The notes below the pieces were generated by a model. That model was not told the DNA's origin. It was given only the letters and a program-made list of their open reading frames with translations, and did no database searches. DNA of 64,000 nt from JAGTVG01 sp965365275. Lineage in GTDB: Bacteria > Bacteroidota > Bacteroidia > Cytophagales > Cyclobacteriaceae. Shown piece after piece: positions 8,626 to 17,373 of this stretch. The stretch lies in NCBI GenBank assembly GCA_965365275.1, contig CBDUBA010000008.1, positions 1 through 64,000 of the forward strand, written 5' to 3'. The stretch's first letter is position 1. The number at the start of each line of letters is the position of its first letter. Made by a program: the position numbers and the translations under genes.

Positions 8626-9785
8626 TACTTAATAATTTCTTTGGCTAAAATTCTTGTTTGTTTATCTGTTTCAAAATAATCTTCCAATCCGGGGGACTTG
8701 ATGAAAGGTATTTTATTTAAGCAACCTTCAATAAGATCCGGGATCTGAAGAAATTTTATTCTCTCTTTTAAGAACGCATCAACGGCAATTTCGTTTGCTG
8801 CATTCAATATACAGGGAACATTCCCCCCCTTTTTTAAAGCCTCATAGGCAAGTGCAAGGTTGCGAAATGTTTCCATATCCGGTTTTTCAAAATTCAACAT
8901 CGGATAATCTGCAAAGCTAAACCGGGGAAAGGCAGATTTCAAACGATTTGGATAAGATAATGCAAATTGAATTGGAATTCGCATATCTGGCAAACCCATT
9001 TGGGCTTTGATCGAGCCATCCTCAAACTCAACCATTGAATGGATGATTGATTGTGGGTGAACCACCACATCTATCTGATCATGATCCAGGTTGAAAAGCC
9101 ATTTCGCCTCAATTACTTCCAGGCCTTTATTCATCAGGGTAGCTGAATCAATAGTGATTTTGGCTCCCATATCCCAGTTGGGGTGTTTCAGAGCCTGATC
9201 CTTTGTAATATCTATGAGATCCTCGGCTTTTTTACCACGGAAAGGCCCGCCCGAAGCGGTCAGGATAATTCTTTCGATACGGTTATGAAATTCTCCGACC
9301 ATACATTGAAAAATGGCTGAATGTTCCGAATCAACAGGATATATATTCACCCCTTTCTCTTTCGCCAGCTTTGTTATGTACTCCCCGGCCACAACAAGGG
9401 TTTCTTTGTTTGCCAAGGCTATTTGTTTACCTGCTTTTATGGAATGTACCGTAGAACTCAGTCCTGAGAATCCCACCATGGCCGCAAGGACCATATCTAT
9501 GGTATCCATTTCAACCACTGAATCTAATGCTTCTGTACCGGCGTATACTTTTACATTTTCTGAAGATAATGCTTTATTAACATATTCGTATTTCTGGTCA
9601 TTCCCGATCACAACTGCATTGGGTTGATGTTTAATGGCCTGTTTTATGAGCAGATCAGCATTGTTATAGGCTGTAAGCACCTCAACCATAAAATCTTCCG
9701 GATGATCTTCAATGACCTCCAGGGCCTGTGTCCCAATGGATCCTGTAGATCCCATTATGGCTATATGTCTGCGATCTTTTTCCAA
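8625..9785 (-). CDS. dxr: 1-deoxy-D-xylulose 5-phosphate reductoisomerase
   Basis: A 386-residue enzyme converting DXP to 2-C-methyl-D-erythritol 4-phosphate with NADPH, the first committed step of the MEP isoprenoid pathway. The NADPH motif GSTGSIG is at residues 12-18. PVDSEHSA is at 150-157, with metal ligands Asp152 and Glu154, and the MNKGLEVIEAKWLF block and HPQS follow at about 215-245. Length matches the family (about 385-400). It lies 2 bp after the GH3-family gene and overlaps rseP by one base, indicating one transcript. Its presence shows this organism makes isoprenoids by the MEP route. Confidence 0.97.
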   Translation of the reverse strand: MEKDRRHIAIMGSTGSIGTQALEVIEDHPEDFMVEVLTAYNNADLLIKQAIKHQPNAVVIGNDQKYEYVNKALSSENVKVYAGTEALDSVVEMDTIDMVLAAMVGFSGLSSTVHSIKAGKQIALANKETLVVAGEYITKLAKEKGVNIYPVDSEHSAIFQCMVGEFHNRIERIILTASGGPFRGKKAEDLIDITKDQALKHPNWDMGAKITIDSATLMNKGLEVIEAKWLFNLDHDQIDVVVHPQSIIHSMVEFEDGSIKAQMGLPDMRIPIQFALSYPNRLKSAFPRFSFADYPMLNFEKPDMETFRNLALAYEALKKGGNVPCILNAANEIAVDAFLKERIKFLQIPDLIEGCLNKIPFIKSPGLEDYFETDKQTRILAKEIIK

Positions 9786-9787
9786 AA

Positions 9788-11287
9788 CTAATCTATGCGT
9801 AGTTTTTCAAGCTCATCTGCGATTTTTCTTTCATTCGATAGTCTGGGGACCTTATTCTGTCCACCCAGTTTTCCTTTCGATTTCATATATGTCTGAAATG
9901 CACCTTGTTGCAACAGTTTTATTTTCAGTGGTCTTAAAATAGCCCCGGATACCAGATCGAAATAATAAGAATTTAATTCCTGAAGCTTTTTATCCAGGGA
10001 CTTTTCAAAGTCCTCCAATTGCACCGGTGGTTTTGAAAATTCAACATACCACTCATGTAAAGGTAATCCTTCTGTTGGATTTACCTGAGGTGCTACGGTA
10101 AATTCGACTAATTCTACTTCACTGAAAGACTGCATGGCATGTTGCATTGACTTCTCAACCTCTTCAGCGATCACATGCTCCCCGAAAGCTGAAATGAAAT
10201 GCTTGGTGCGTCCTGTAAATAACAGTTTTGGAGGATCGAGGGAGGTGAACTTAATGGTATCACCAAGGGAATAGCCCCACAATCCGGCATTGCTGTTTAT
10301 AACCATCGCGTAGTTCACCCCAGTTTCAACCTGATCAATCTTTAGCCTTACCGGATTTTCATTGTAAAACTGATCGGCCGGAATAAATTCGTAAAATATT
10401 CCGGCATTCAGTATGAGCAACATGGAAGGATCATTTTGTTCATTCTGAAATGCATAAAAGCCTTCTGAAGCGGGGAATAATTCAATGGAATCAATTTTGA
10501 CACCTATTGATTCATACAGCTTTTTTCTATAAGGTTCGAAATTAACTCCACCATAGACAAAAAGTGAAAATTCAGGGAAAACGTCTTTTATCTGCTTACC
10601 GGTTCTCTCGATAATTCTGTCGAAGTACATTTGCACCCACGGGGGTATTCCGGATATCAATGTCATTTTCTGGCCCAATGTCTCATCAATAATTCTATCG
10701 ACTTTCATCTCCCAGTCCTCAATGCAATTGGTCTCATAGGAGGGCATCTGATTGGATCGCAAATAGCCTGGGACAAAGTGGTTTGATATACCGGATAATC
10801 TACCGGTTTTTATCCCATGCTTGTCTTCCAATACGGGACTTCCTGAAAGAAAGATCAATTTGCCGTCCAGGAATTTACTTTTACCAGTTTCGTGAATATA
10901 ATTCAGAAGCGCATCCCGTGCACCATTGATATGGTTTGGTATTGATTCCTTTGTAATGGGAATATATTTTGTTCCACTGGTGGTGCCGGATGTCTTTGCA
11001 AAGTATATCGGTTTACCCGGCCATAAAATATCTTTATTCCCATCAACCACCTTTTTGATGTAGCCGGAGAGACCTTCATAATCCCGAACCGGAACACGCG
11101 CTTTAAAATCCTCGTAATTATTTATGGAAGAAAAATCATGGTCCTGGCCGAACAAAGTGGACTTTGCCTGGTCGATCAATTTCTTAAACTGGGCATCCTG
11201 AAATTTACCCGGATTCTTCATCCATTTCCGTTGTTGTGAAACAACAAAAGAGGCAATAGGTTTACTAAGTATTGATCTGACACCCAT
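9788..11287 (-). CDS. GH3-family acyl-adenylate/acyl-amido synthetase-like protein
   Basis: A protein of 499 residues from the ATG at 11285-11287 (MGVRSILSKP). A start 16 codons upstream at 11335 is possible, but its extension is atypical and would place the TACTTTTG element at 11294 inside the gene. The ATP-binding motif TSGTTSG is at about 99-105, followed by the GLWGYSLGDT region, which matches the GH3 fold of the ANL adenylating superfamily. Plant GH3 enzymes conjugate amino acids to jasmonate or auxin. The role of bacterial homologues, frequent in Bacteroidota, is unknown. It is the first gene of the operon with dxr and rseP. Confidence 0.87.
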   Translation of the reverse strand: MGVRSILSKPIASFVVSQQRKWMKNPGKFQDAQFKKLIDQAKSTLFGQDHDFSSINNYEDFKARVPVRDYEGLSGYIKKVVDGNKDILWPGKPIYFAKTSGTTSGTKYIPITKESIPNHINGARDALLNYIHETGKSKFLDGKLIFLSGSPVLEDKHGIKTGRLSGISNHFVPGYLRSNQMPSYETNCIEDWEMKVDRIIDETLGQKMTLISGIPPWVQMYFDRIIERTGKQIKDVFPEFSLFVYGGVNFEPYRKKLYESIGVKIDSIELFPASEGFYAFQNEQNDPSMLLILNAGIFYEFIPADQFYNENPVRLKIDQVETGVNYAMVINSNAGLWGYSLGDTIKFTSLDPPKLLFTGRTKHFISAFGEHVIAEEVEKSMQHAMQSFSEVELVEFTVAPQVNPTEGLPLHEWYVEFSKPPVQLEDFEKSLDKKLQELNSYYFDLVSGAILRPLKIKLLQQGAFQTYMKSKGKLGGQNKVPRLSNERKIADELEKLRID

Positions 11288-11293
11288 GACGTG

Positions 11294-11301
11294 CAAAAGT
11301 A
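11294..11301 (-). promoter_or_regulatory. candidate Bacteroidota −7 element before the GH3-family gene
   Basis: On the minus strand TACTTTTG matches the Bacteroidota −7 consensus TAnnTTTG and ends 6 bases before the chosen ATG (11287). The transcript would start close to or at the start codon. No clear −33 TTG is seen about 20 bases upstream, so this is a half-supported promoter. Confidence 0.35.
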
Positions 11302-11470
11302 ATAAATAACAGTCATTCTGTCTTAAAATGTGCATATTTTACATGAAAAACTAAAAAGGTATCTTATTTGCTACTTATAGTCCGGAATATCGGGAGTGGC
11401 ATGATTATTATAGATGTTATTTTACATGTACTATAGTGTACTGTGAATACAAAAAAATGCAGATTCGTAA

Positions 11471-11478
11471 TACATTTG
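11471..11478 (+). promoter_or_regulatory. candidate −7 element before the DegP-type protease gene
   Basis: TACATTTG is a full match to TAnnTTTG and lies 18 bases upstream of the ATG at 11497, giving a leader of roughly 12 bases. A −33 TTG at the usual distance is not obvious. Confidence 0.45.
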
Positions 11479-11496
11479 AGATTTAATTTAAAGTAA

Positions 11497-12978
11497 ATGA
11501 AAAAGGTTCTGATCATTATTATAACAGGATATGTTGCAGGTCTTTTAGGTGCTGCCACATTCTTTTATCTGATAAAACCAGATTTGCTGGCCGAAAAGGA
11601 TTCACAAACAGAAGCCCCCAGGGAATTTCTCGTATCAAACTATGTTGAACCCGGGGTTGAACCGAAGGTTAAAGAATCCGTGACACCGGATTCCCCGGCA
11701 TTAAGCCGGCTTGACGTTCTGAGTGAATCTTTTACAGATGCCTCGCGCTTATCTACCTCCAGTGTAGTGTATATCAGGACAATAATGGAAAGAGAATACA
11801 GCAACACTTTTCTGGAATGGTTCTTTGGTGAACGTCCTAGTCAATCTTTCATAAGCACCGGCTCAGGAGTCATTTATACATCTGACGGTTATGTTGTCAC
11901 CAATAACCACGTGATTGAGAACGCTGATGCAATCGAAGTTATACATGAAAAACGTACTTACAAAGCAGAATTGATCGGATCGGACCCATCTACAGACCTG
12001 GCCATATTGAAAATAGATGGAAATGATCTGCCAAATATAAAGATCGGCCGTTCGCGGGACCTTGAAGTGGGCGAGTGGGTTCTGGCTGTAGGAAATCCCT
12101 TTAACCTGACCTCCACGGTTACAGCAGGTATTGTGAGTGCAAAAGGCAGACAGATCAATATCCTAAGGGCCAACTTCCCGATCGAATCCTTTATCCAGAC
12201 TGATGCGGCCATTAATCCAGGCAACAGCGGTGGCGCACTGGTCAATACAAAGGGTGAGCTGGTAGGTATCAATACAGCCATTCTTTCCAGAACCGGTTCG
12301 TATGCAGGTTATGGTTTTGCCGTACCAGTGGATATTGTATCCAAGATTGTTGAAGATCTTATTAAATATAAGGAAGTCCAGAAAGCCTTTATGGGAGCGG
12401 AAGTATCAGACATCGATCAGCAATTGGGTGAGGAACTGGAACTTGACAACTGGGATGGTGTTATTATTCAGAATCTGCAAAAAGGCGGCGCTGCTGACAA
12501 GGGTGGTCTACGTGAAGGGGATATTATCATAAATTTGAATGATCAGGATGTGAGATCAAAAGGAGAATATGAGGAAGTGATCAGTTATCATTCACCGGGT
12601 GACCGCATGGATGTCACCTACAGAAGAGGTGGCAGAACGTTAAAAACACAAATTACCTTAACCAATGTCCGGGGAACTACAGAGATAATCACCCGTGAGA
12701 TCTATACCAGCAGAAGATTGGGTGCTGATTTTGAAGTCGTGCCAAAGGTTGAACGCGACCTGTTGAAGATCGATCATGGAGTAAGGATAACGAAAATAAG
12801 AAGTGGATTTATCAAACGTCTGAACATAGAAGAGGGATTTATCGTAACCCATATCAACAAGGTGCCCATCAAGGATGCCGAATCACTGGTAGACATACTG
12901 GTAAAGATCCGCGGTCGCGTTTATGTTGAAGGGGTCAGCAAGGATGGTGTAAGAGGATATTATTCCTACTTCTTTTAA
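11497..12978 (+). CDS. DegP/HtrA-type periplasmic serine protease with PDZ domains
   Basis: A 493-residue envelope protease. Residues 4-27 form an uncleaved or poorly cleaved hydrophobic anchor. The trypsin-like domain holds the triad His138 (TNNHVI), Asp167 (STDLAI) and Ser244 (NPGNSGGA). A clear PDZ domain spans about 310-395 and a second, more divergent PDZ about 410-490. The family refolds or degrades damaged periplasmic proteins, and some members (DegS) make the first cut in anti-sigma signalling, so a partnership with the RseP encoded nearby is possible but unproven. The gene stands alone, transcribed rightward from its own −7 element and facing the unknown lipoprotein gene. Confidence 0.94.
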   Translation: MKKVLIIIITGYVAGLLGAATFFYLIKPDLLAEKDSQTEAPREFLVSNYVEPGVEPKVKESVTPDSPALSRLDVLSESFTDASRLSTSSVVYIRTIMEREYSNTFLEWFFGERPSQSFISTGSGVIYTSDGYVVTNNHVIENADAIEVIHEKRTYKAELIGSDPSTDLAILKIDGNDLPNIKIGRSRDLEVGEWVLAVGNPFNLTSTVTAGIVSAKGRQINILRANFPIESFIQTDAAINPGNSGGALVNTKGELVGINTAILSRTGSYAGYGFAVPVDIVSKIVEDLIKYKEVQKAFMGAEVSDIDQQLGEELELDNWDGVIIQNLQKGGAADKGGLREGDIIINLNDQDVRSKGEYEEVISYHSPGDRMDVTYRRGGRTLKTQITLTNVRGTTEIITREIYTSRRLGADFEVVPKVERDLLKIDHGVRITKIRSGFIKRLNIEEGFIVTHINKVPIKDAESLVDILVKIRGRVYVEGVSKDGVRGYYSYFF

Positions 12979-13092
12979 GACCGTTTTGGATAGAGACTTT
13001 ATTTTATAGCGAGTAAGTAATACTCAGCAACAGTTTTCACACAGATAAGAAGCCTTGAAATATTATCTTGGGAGGGGTGATATATAAAGGTA

Positions 13093-15546
13093 TTACTTGT
13101 ATTCCAGCAGAGCTGTGGCAATACATTCTTTGTCCACCTTGAATCTTATCCACCTGGCCTGGAATTGATCAGGAAATATATAATCATAAGTTTCACCAGG
13201 TGACACTTCAAATTCCATATACTCTATCCATGGTCCTTGACCTGAAGGATCGACTTCTACTTTAAAAGTCACTTTTTCATCCAGGTTATGATTTAGCTCC
13301 ATCGTCTTCTGATCGTAAAAACCAATCAAGTAGGGATCCGATGGAATACCTGCTTCTACCCTGGTGTTTAACCACGGCCCTCCTTTTCCCCTGGGTTTAC
13401 CCATTGCCCAAAGGTCGTCAATCACCCCGGCCCACACCGCGGCCTTCTTGTCCTCGGATACAATTATATGCGGATTCTCTTGCCCAACCTGTGGATTAAT
13501 CCCTGTCATTATTAACATACCACGGTACGACGCATAGTCATGTATCCTGAAATTATGGGAAGCTATGGGACGGATCTTGGCAAATCCATCTGCATTTTCA
13601 GCCGGGAGTTCATAAAATGATCCATGACAACTGAACAGATCTCTTTCTGTAGCTACTTCCCGACTGATCCTGAGTTTTGCTTCATTTATCAGATCATCAT
13701 ATTTCTGATCCCCTAATGGAAGACGCCAACGCCTATCCCTATCATCTATGATCAGAACTGAAGATCTGTCAACTGTGATCACATTTGAAGGTATTGCGAA
13801 TTCTTCTTCAATAAAATTCCTGGTTTCAGGATCCGTCTTTTTTTCCAGCTCCATCTTTGCATTCAACTCATAATATCCAGCATCTTCACCCAGATACCTG
13901 GCAGCGATCCCCAAAGCACGCCTGTCGCTGCCAAGACCATATAACAAACCTCCAGTTTGTTCGTTCTCTCCCACTTCCAGTAATCCTTTGAAAATTTCAT
14001 CCGGCATATCTTCCCTTTGATCTTCATCTGTATAAGAAAACTGTACACTAACCTTCCCCTTTTCATTGGATATTACCCTGATCCATTCTCCTTTGTCCTC
14101 ATCAGAGAAAATTATTTGTCTTGATTCACCTCCATTCAGTATTTCTTTTCTAAGTATTCCCCATTCCCCATTTCCACTCAGGTCCGATTCAAAGATCAGT
14201 TCATTTTTTTGAAGGCTATGGTTTGTTAACCAGGCAGATCGCCTGGGCCATCCGGCAAATAGATATGGCTCAGATATCTGACTGGCATCTACAACCTCTT
14301 CAAGCCATACAGCTCCGGAAGCAGTTGAAGGGCCAAGTTGATCCGGCTGTTCGAGGGAAGTGAACCAGATATTGGAATTCGACTGTCCCGGACCTTCAAT
14401 ACCGCCCTTTGCTTTCCTTTTATTCAGGAACTCTCTTTGAGCAGAATCATCACAACCAAAGACCAGCTTATCCCCCCACCTGGCAAAATCTCCTATTACT
14501 TTCAAGTAAGCTGACCTGGGCCGTATCCCGCTTGAATTTGTGCTTGTAAACCCTTCCGGAAATCTCCAGAACAAGCCGTGCATTGTCATCAGATAGTCTG
14601 GCTGATCAGTTGTTCCCACATCCCTGATCCGCGGCCATTCCGTATTCCAGCCATGTGCGCCATCATAGGAATGGCTGGCCTTGGGCAATCGATAGAATGA
14701 CCAGCTGTCATGATCCCTGACGCCCAGAAGCAATGATTTATGATCAAAACCGGTTGTCCAAATAGGATCTGTATCAGGATTTGGATTTCCATAAATACCC
14801 CCGGGCCCTGTAACTTCACAAAACTGGTTTCTTCTGACCAGGTTCCAGTTTTTACCATCCCACTCCGCCAGGGAGCCTGATTCGACATCAAATTGTGACA
14901 AGGCTTTTTGAGATGATTCCCCATTATTGGAATAAACAAGTACTCCCTGCCCTGAATAAGCGCCTTTACCATGAGCACCAGGTAGAAGTCTCCCATAATT
15001 CGACATATCTCCTGCTTTCTGATGTACATGTCCATCTTCATAAAGCGTAGTAACTTCCAGGGTATTAACATCCACCTCATAAAATCCCTCTTCCATCGTG
15101 GCATAATATATTTTGTTGGAAGGATCCGTGAGGTGCCGTGCATTTCCTGTATGACGACCAAACATTTTATTATATGGAATGGCGCTTACATTTCTATTAC
15201 GATCGATAACATAGGGGCCAATGAAAAGCTGACGGCTTTCTTTGTGAATCATTCTGTTGGCCGGAGTTCCGCCAATACTTTCCCGCCTTACAATCTGTTT
15301 TAAATCAGGAGTGATTTCATACAGTTTATCCGATGATCCTTCTGGAAGATGAGGGCCATAGGTTATCACCCATAACCGCTCCGCCCAGGGCACTACAGCT
15401 CCTGTCCCGCATTCGTCTTCATTATTATAGTAGGCGAGATGAGGGTATATTCCACTTATATTCCACTTATCATCCGATTCTTCCTCCTTCTGACATGAAA
15501 AAAGAATCGACAAAAGAAAGGTAAGAAAGAATAGTCTTTTCTTCAT
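13093..15546 (-). CDS. large lipoprotein of unknown function (probable beta-propeller)
   Basis: An 817-residue protein with a lipoprotein signal peptide: KKR, a hydrophobic core, lipobox ILFSC with Cys18, then a charged QKEEESDD stretch. I do not recognise the family. The first half is rich in aromatic/Gly strand-turn segments (for example RLWVITYGPHLP, LLPGAHGKG, WTTGFDHKSLL) resembling beta-propeller blades. The C-terminal 100 residues look like a beta-sandwich (SDPYLIGFYD, YDYIFPDQFQARWIRFKVD), a discoidin-like fold by appearance only. A role in binding or processing extracellular saccharides would be a guess. The only neighbour on the strand is dnaA, 76 bp upstream and functionally unrelated. 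A long opposite-phase frame inside it is a shadow. Confidence 0.85.
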   Translation of the reverse strand: MKKRLFFLTFLLSILFSCQKEEESDDKWNISGIYPHLAYYNNEDECGTGAVVPWAERLWVITYGPHLPEGSSDKLYEITPDLKQIVRRESIGGTPANRMIHKESRQLFIGPYVIDRNRNVSAIPYNKMFGRHTGNARHLTDPSNKIYYATMEEGFYEVDVNTLEVTTLYEDGHVHQKAGDMSNYGRLLPGAHGKGAYSGQGVLVYSNNGESSQKALSQFDVESGSLAEWDGKNWNLVRRNQFCEVTGPGGIYGNPNPDTDPIWTTGFDHKSLLLGVRDHDSWSFYRLPKASHSYDGAHGWNTEWPRIRDVGTTDQPDYLMTMHGLFWRFPEGFTSTNSSGIRPRSAYLKVIGDFARWGDKLVFGCDDSAQREFLNKRKAKGGIEGPGQSNSNIWFTSLEQPDQLGPSTASGAVWLEEVVDASQISEPYLFAGWPRRSAWLTNHSLQKNELIFESDLSGNGEWGILRKEILNGGESRQIIFSDEDKGEWIRVISNEKGKVSVQFSYTDEDQREDMPDEIFKGLLEVGENEQTGGLLYGLGSDRRALGIAARYLGEDAGYYELNAKMELEKKTDPETRNFIEEEFAIPSNVITVDRSSVLIIDDRDRRWRLPLGDQKYDDLINEAKLRISREVATERDLFSCHGSFYELPAENADGFAKIRPIASHNFRIHDYASYRGMLIMTGINPQVGQENPHIIVSEDKKAAVWAGVIDDLWAMGKPRGKGGPWLNTRVEAGIPSDPYLIGFYDQKTMELNHNLDEKVTFKVEVDPSGQGPWIEYMEFEVSPGETYDYIFPDQFQARWIRFKVDKECIATALLEYK

Positions 15547-15622
15547 TTATTGCAGGAGATATAATTGATTCAATCTTAAAAAATCCTTTGACACGGTTTA
15601 AACATAAGAACCAGAGACTAAA

Positions 15623-17029
15623 TCAGATGGATTTCATCTTCAGTTTCTTTTTCAATTCATCAACCGACGACCTGAAACGGCTGTCTACGTCGTACATATC
15701 GTTTACTGTTTGAACGGCATGAATTACCGTACTGTGATCTCTTCCGCCAAAATGATACCCTATTGATTTTAACGAGAGGTTGGTATATTCTTTGGCAAAA
15801 TACATAGCGAGTTGTCTTGCAATGACCACTTCTTTCTTCCTGGTCTTATCTTTCAGGTCTTCCGTTTTTAGATGAAAATACTCTGAAACAGTCTTTTGTA
15901 TGTAGTCAATACTTACTTCTGTATCTATATCATGTACGATAGTCTTCAGGGTTGTCTTGGCCAGTTCCAGGTCAATATCTTTTTTCATAAGAGAGGCATG
16001 GGCAATAAGTGAGATCAGGACACCTTCCAGTTCCCTAACATTGGTATCAACACTGTAGGCCAAATACTCAATGACTTTTTCAGGAATATTTATACCATCA
16101 GATTGCATTTTCTTATGGATAATAGCAATCCTGGTTTCAAAATCAGGCTGTTGAAGATCAGCTGTCAAACCCCATTTAAACCTCGAGAGAAGCCTTTCCT
16201 CCATCCCTTTCAGGTCTTTTGGAGGACAATCACTGGTCATGATGATCTGTTTCCCGGATTGATGCAGATGGTTAAATACATGAAAAAAGATCTCCTGGGT
16301 TTTCTCACGGCCAGCCAGGAATTGCACATCATCAAGTATGAGAATATCGATCTTATTATAAAAATTCTGGAACTCCTGGATCTTATTGATCTTTACTGAT
16401 TCAATAAACTGTTGCGTGAATTTTTCGGCCGGAACATAAATGACTTCTTTATCCGAGATATGGTGGAGTATTTCATTCCCAATGGCCTGGGCAAGGTGAG
16501 TTTTCCCAAGGCCCACACCACCGTAGACCATCAAAGGATTAAAGGAAGTTATTCCAGGTCGTTGAGCCACAGCAAATCCTGCTGAACGGGCTAACCGGTT
16601 ACAATCACCTTCGATAAAGGTCTCAAAAGTATAATTTGAATTTAGATTAAAGTCATACGCAAAAAGATCTTCAATATTTTTATTATTGGATGTATTAATC
16701 CCTTCTTTTGGGGTTTTCCTGTCAGGTCTTTGTGAAGTAGGTAAGTTGATCGTGTAGGGTTCCGATTTGCTGTTTCCTTTATCGATCACAATAGAATACT
16801 CCAGTTTCCCTTCTTCTCCAAGCTGATCTACAATGGCGTCCCGTAACACATGGACATAATGTTCCTCCAGCCATTCGTAAAAAAACTGGCTGGGCACCTG
16901 AATAGTCAATACATTCTTGTCATAATTAATTGGAATAATTGGCTCAAACCAGGTATTAAAAGCCTGTTCTTCCACATTCTGACGAATTGCAGAGAGACAA
17001 TTATCCCATATTTTTTGATGATTCAACAC
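15623..17029 (-). CDS. dnaA: chromosomal replication initiator DnaA
   Basis: A 468-residue protein with all four DnaA domains. Domain I (about 1-80) begins with IWDNCLSAIR, followed by a short linker. The AAA+ domain III has Walker A GGVGLGKT at 170-177 and Walker B ILILDDVQFL about 60 residues later. The DNA-binding domain IV ends with the signature GGRDHSTVIHAV at 428-439. It binds DnaA boxes and opens oriC. The gene is not next to dnaN, recF or gyrB, a common state in Bacteroidota. The upstream region is AT-rich, but I find no cluster of TTATCCACA boxes, so an adjacent origin is not supported. Confidence 0.97.
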   Translation of the reverse strand: MLNHQKIWDNCLSAIRQNVEEQAFNTWFEPIIPINYDKNVLTIQVPSQFFYEWLEEHYVHVLRDAIVDQLGEEGKLEYSIVIDKGNSKSEPYTINLPTSQRPDRKTPKEGINTSNNKNIEDLFAYDFNLNSNYTFETFIEGDCNRLARSAGFAVAQRPGITSFNPLMVYGGVGLGKTHLAQAIGNEILHHISDKEVIYVPAEKFTQQFIESVKINKIQEFQNFYNKIDILILDDVQFLAGREKTQEIFFHVFNHLHQSGKQIIMTSDCPPKDLKGMEERLLSRFKWGLTADLQQPDFETRIAIIHKKMQSDGINIPEKVIEYLAYSVDTNVRELEGVLISLIAHASLMKKDIDLELAKTTLKTIVHDIDTEVSIDYIQKTVSEYFHLKTEDLKDKTRKKEVVIARQLAMYFAKEYTNLSLKSIGYHFGGRDHSTVIHAVQTVNDMYDVDSRFRSSVDELKKKLKMKSI

Positions 17030-17192
17030 GTGTGCTCTTACGATAAATTATTTAAACCCTTATATCTGCCTGGGAAAAGGGTGACAAATTTCAATAAAAA
17101 AATCCTAAGAAAAAAATAATACCGAAATTGAAATTCGATTCCTTACCAAAGTATAATTTTAATAAAAAATTACCTTATTTTGCAATTAAAAT

Positions 17193-17222
17193 ATGATATA
17201 AAAAAAATGATTTATATCATTT
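17193..17222. repeat. nested inverted repeats between dnaA and mutA
   Basis: Two overlapping symmetries: ATGATATA (17193-17200) with TATATCAT (17213-17220), and AAATGAT (17205-17211) with ATCATTT (17216-17222). They share the right-hand TATCAT block, so only one pairing could form at a time as DNA or RNA. The site lies about 45 bases upstream of the mutA −7 element and could be an operator. AT-richness lowers significance. Confidence 0.3.
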
Positions 17223-17265
17223 GATTCCTTGATGGTTATCATATTAGTCGCATTGTTCTTAAAAG

Positions 17266-17273
17266 TAGCTTTG
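17266..17273 (+). promoter_or_regulatory. candidate −7 element for the mutA leader
   Basis: TAGCTTTG matches the Bacteroidota −7 consensus TAnnTTTG exactly; the same octamer precedes the GH9 gene. Transcription would begin near 17280, giving a leader of about 95 bases before the mutA ATG at 17374. A −33 TTG is not evident. Confidence 0.5.
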
Positions 17274-17292
17274 CATATAAAATAACACCCAT

Positions 17293-17344
17293 CAGCAACA
17301 AAAGTGATTGTAAAGCAGAATACCAACATGTTGCTGTTTTTTTT
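17293..17344 (+). terminator. leader hairpin plus T8 tract upstream of mutA (attenuator-like)
   Basis: CAGCAACA (17293-17300) can pair with TGTTGCTG (17329-17336), and eight consecutive Ts (17337-17344) follow immediately. The loop is 28 bases. Within it, CAACATGTTG (17324-17333) is itself a perfect palindrome that competes for the right arm. The structure sits between the candidate promoter at 17266 and the mutA start, so it would end a transcript of about 65 bases unless read through. Stem strength is moderate (8 bp, half GC). Confidence 0.45.
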
Positions 17345-17373
17345 ATTTATAACACCATAAAAGATATTTATTT

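Larger units (their letters stand above)
17030..17373. other. 344-bp AT-rich divergent region between dnaA and mutA
   Basis: The only gene-free stretch longer than 300 bases. It contains no convincing open frame or tRNA. It holds, from left to right, an AT-rich dnaA-proximal part, two nested inverted repeats (17193-17222), a TAGCTTTG −7 element facing mutA (17266-17273), and a hairpin followed by eight Ts (17293-17344) before the mutA start. No DnaA-box cluster was found. Confidence 0.8.

Noticed and set aside
13151..13159. DnaA-box-like TTATCCACC
   Set aside because: A single near-match inside a coding region with one mismatch and no companions.
14589..15161. 190-codon open frame inside the unknown lipoprotein gene
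   Set aside because: Same strand, other phase; composition (Met/Ile/Trp/Arg-rich) is that of a frame shadow, and the main frame is continuous with a signal peptide.
17030..17373. Possible oriC beside dnaA
   Set aside because: AT-rich and next to dnaA, but no cluster of TTATCCACA-like boxes and no dnaN/recF/gyrB neighbours.
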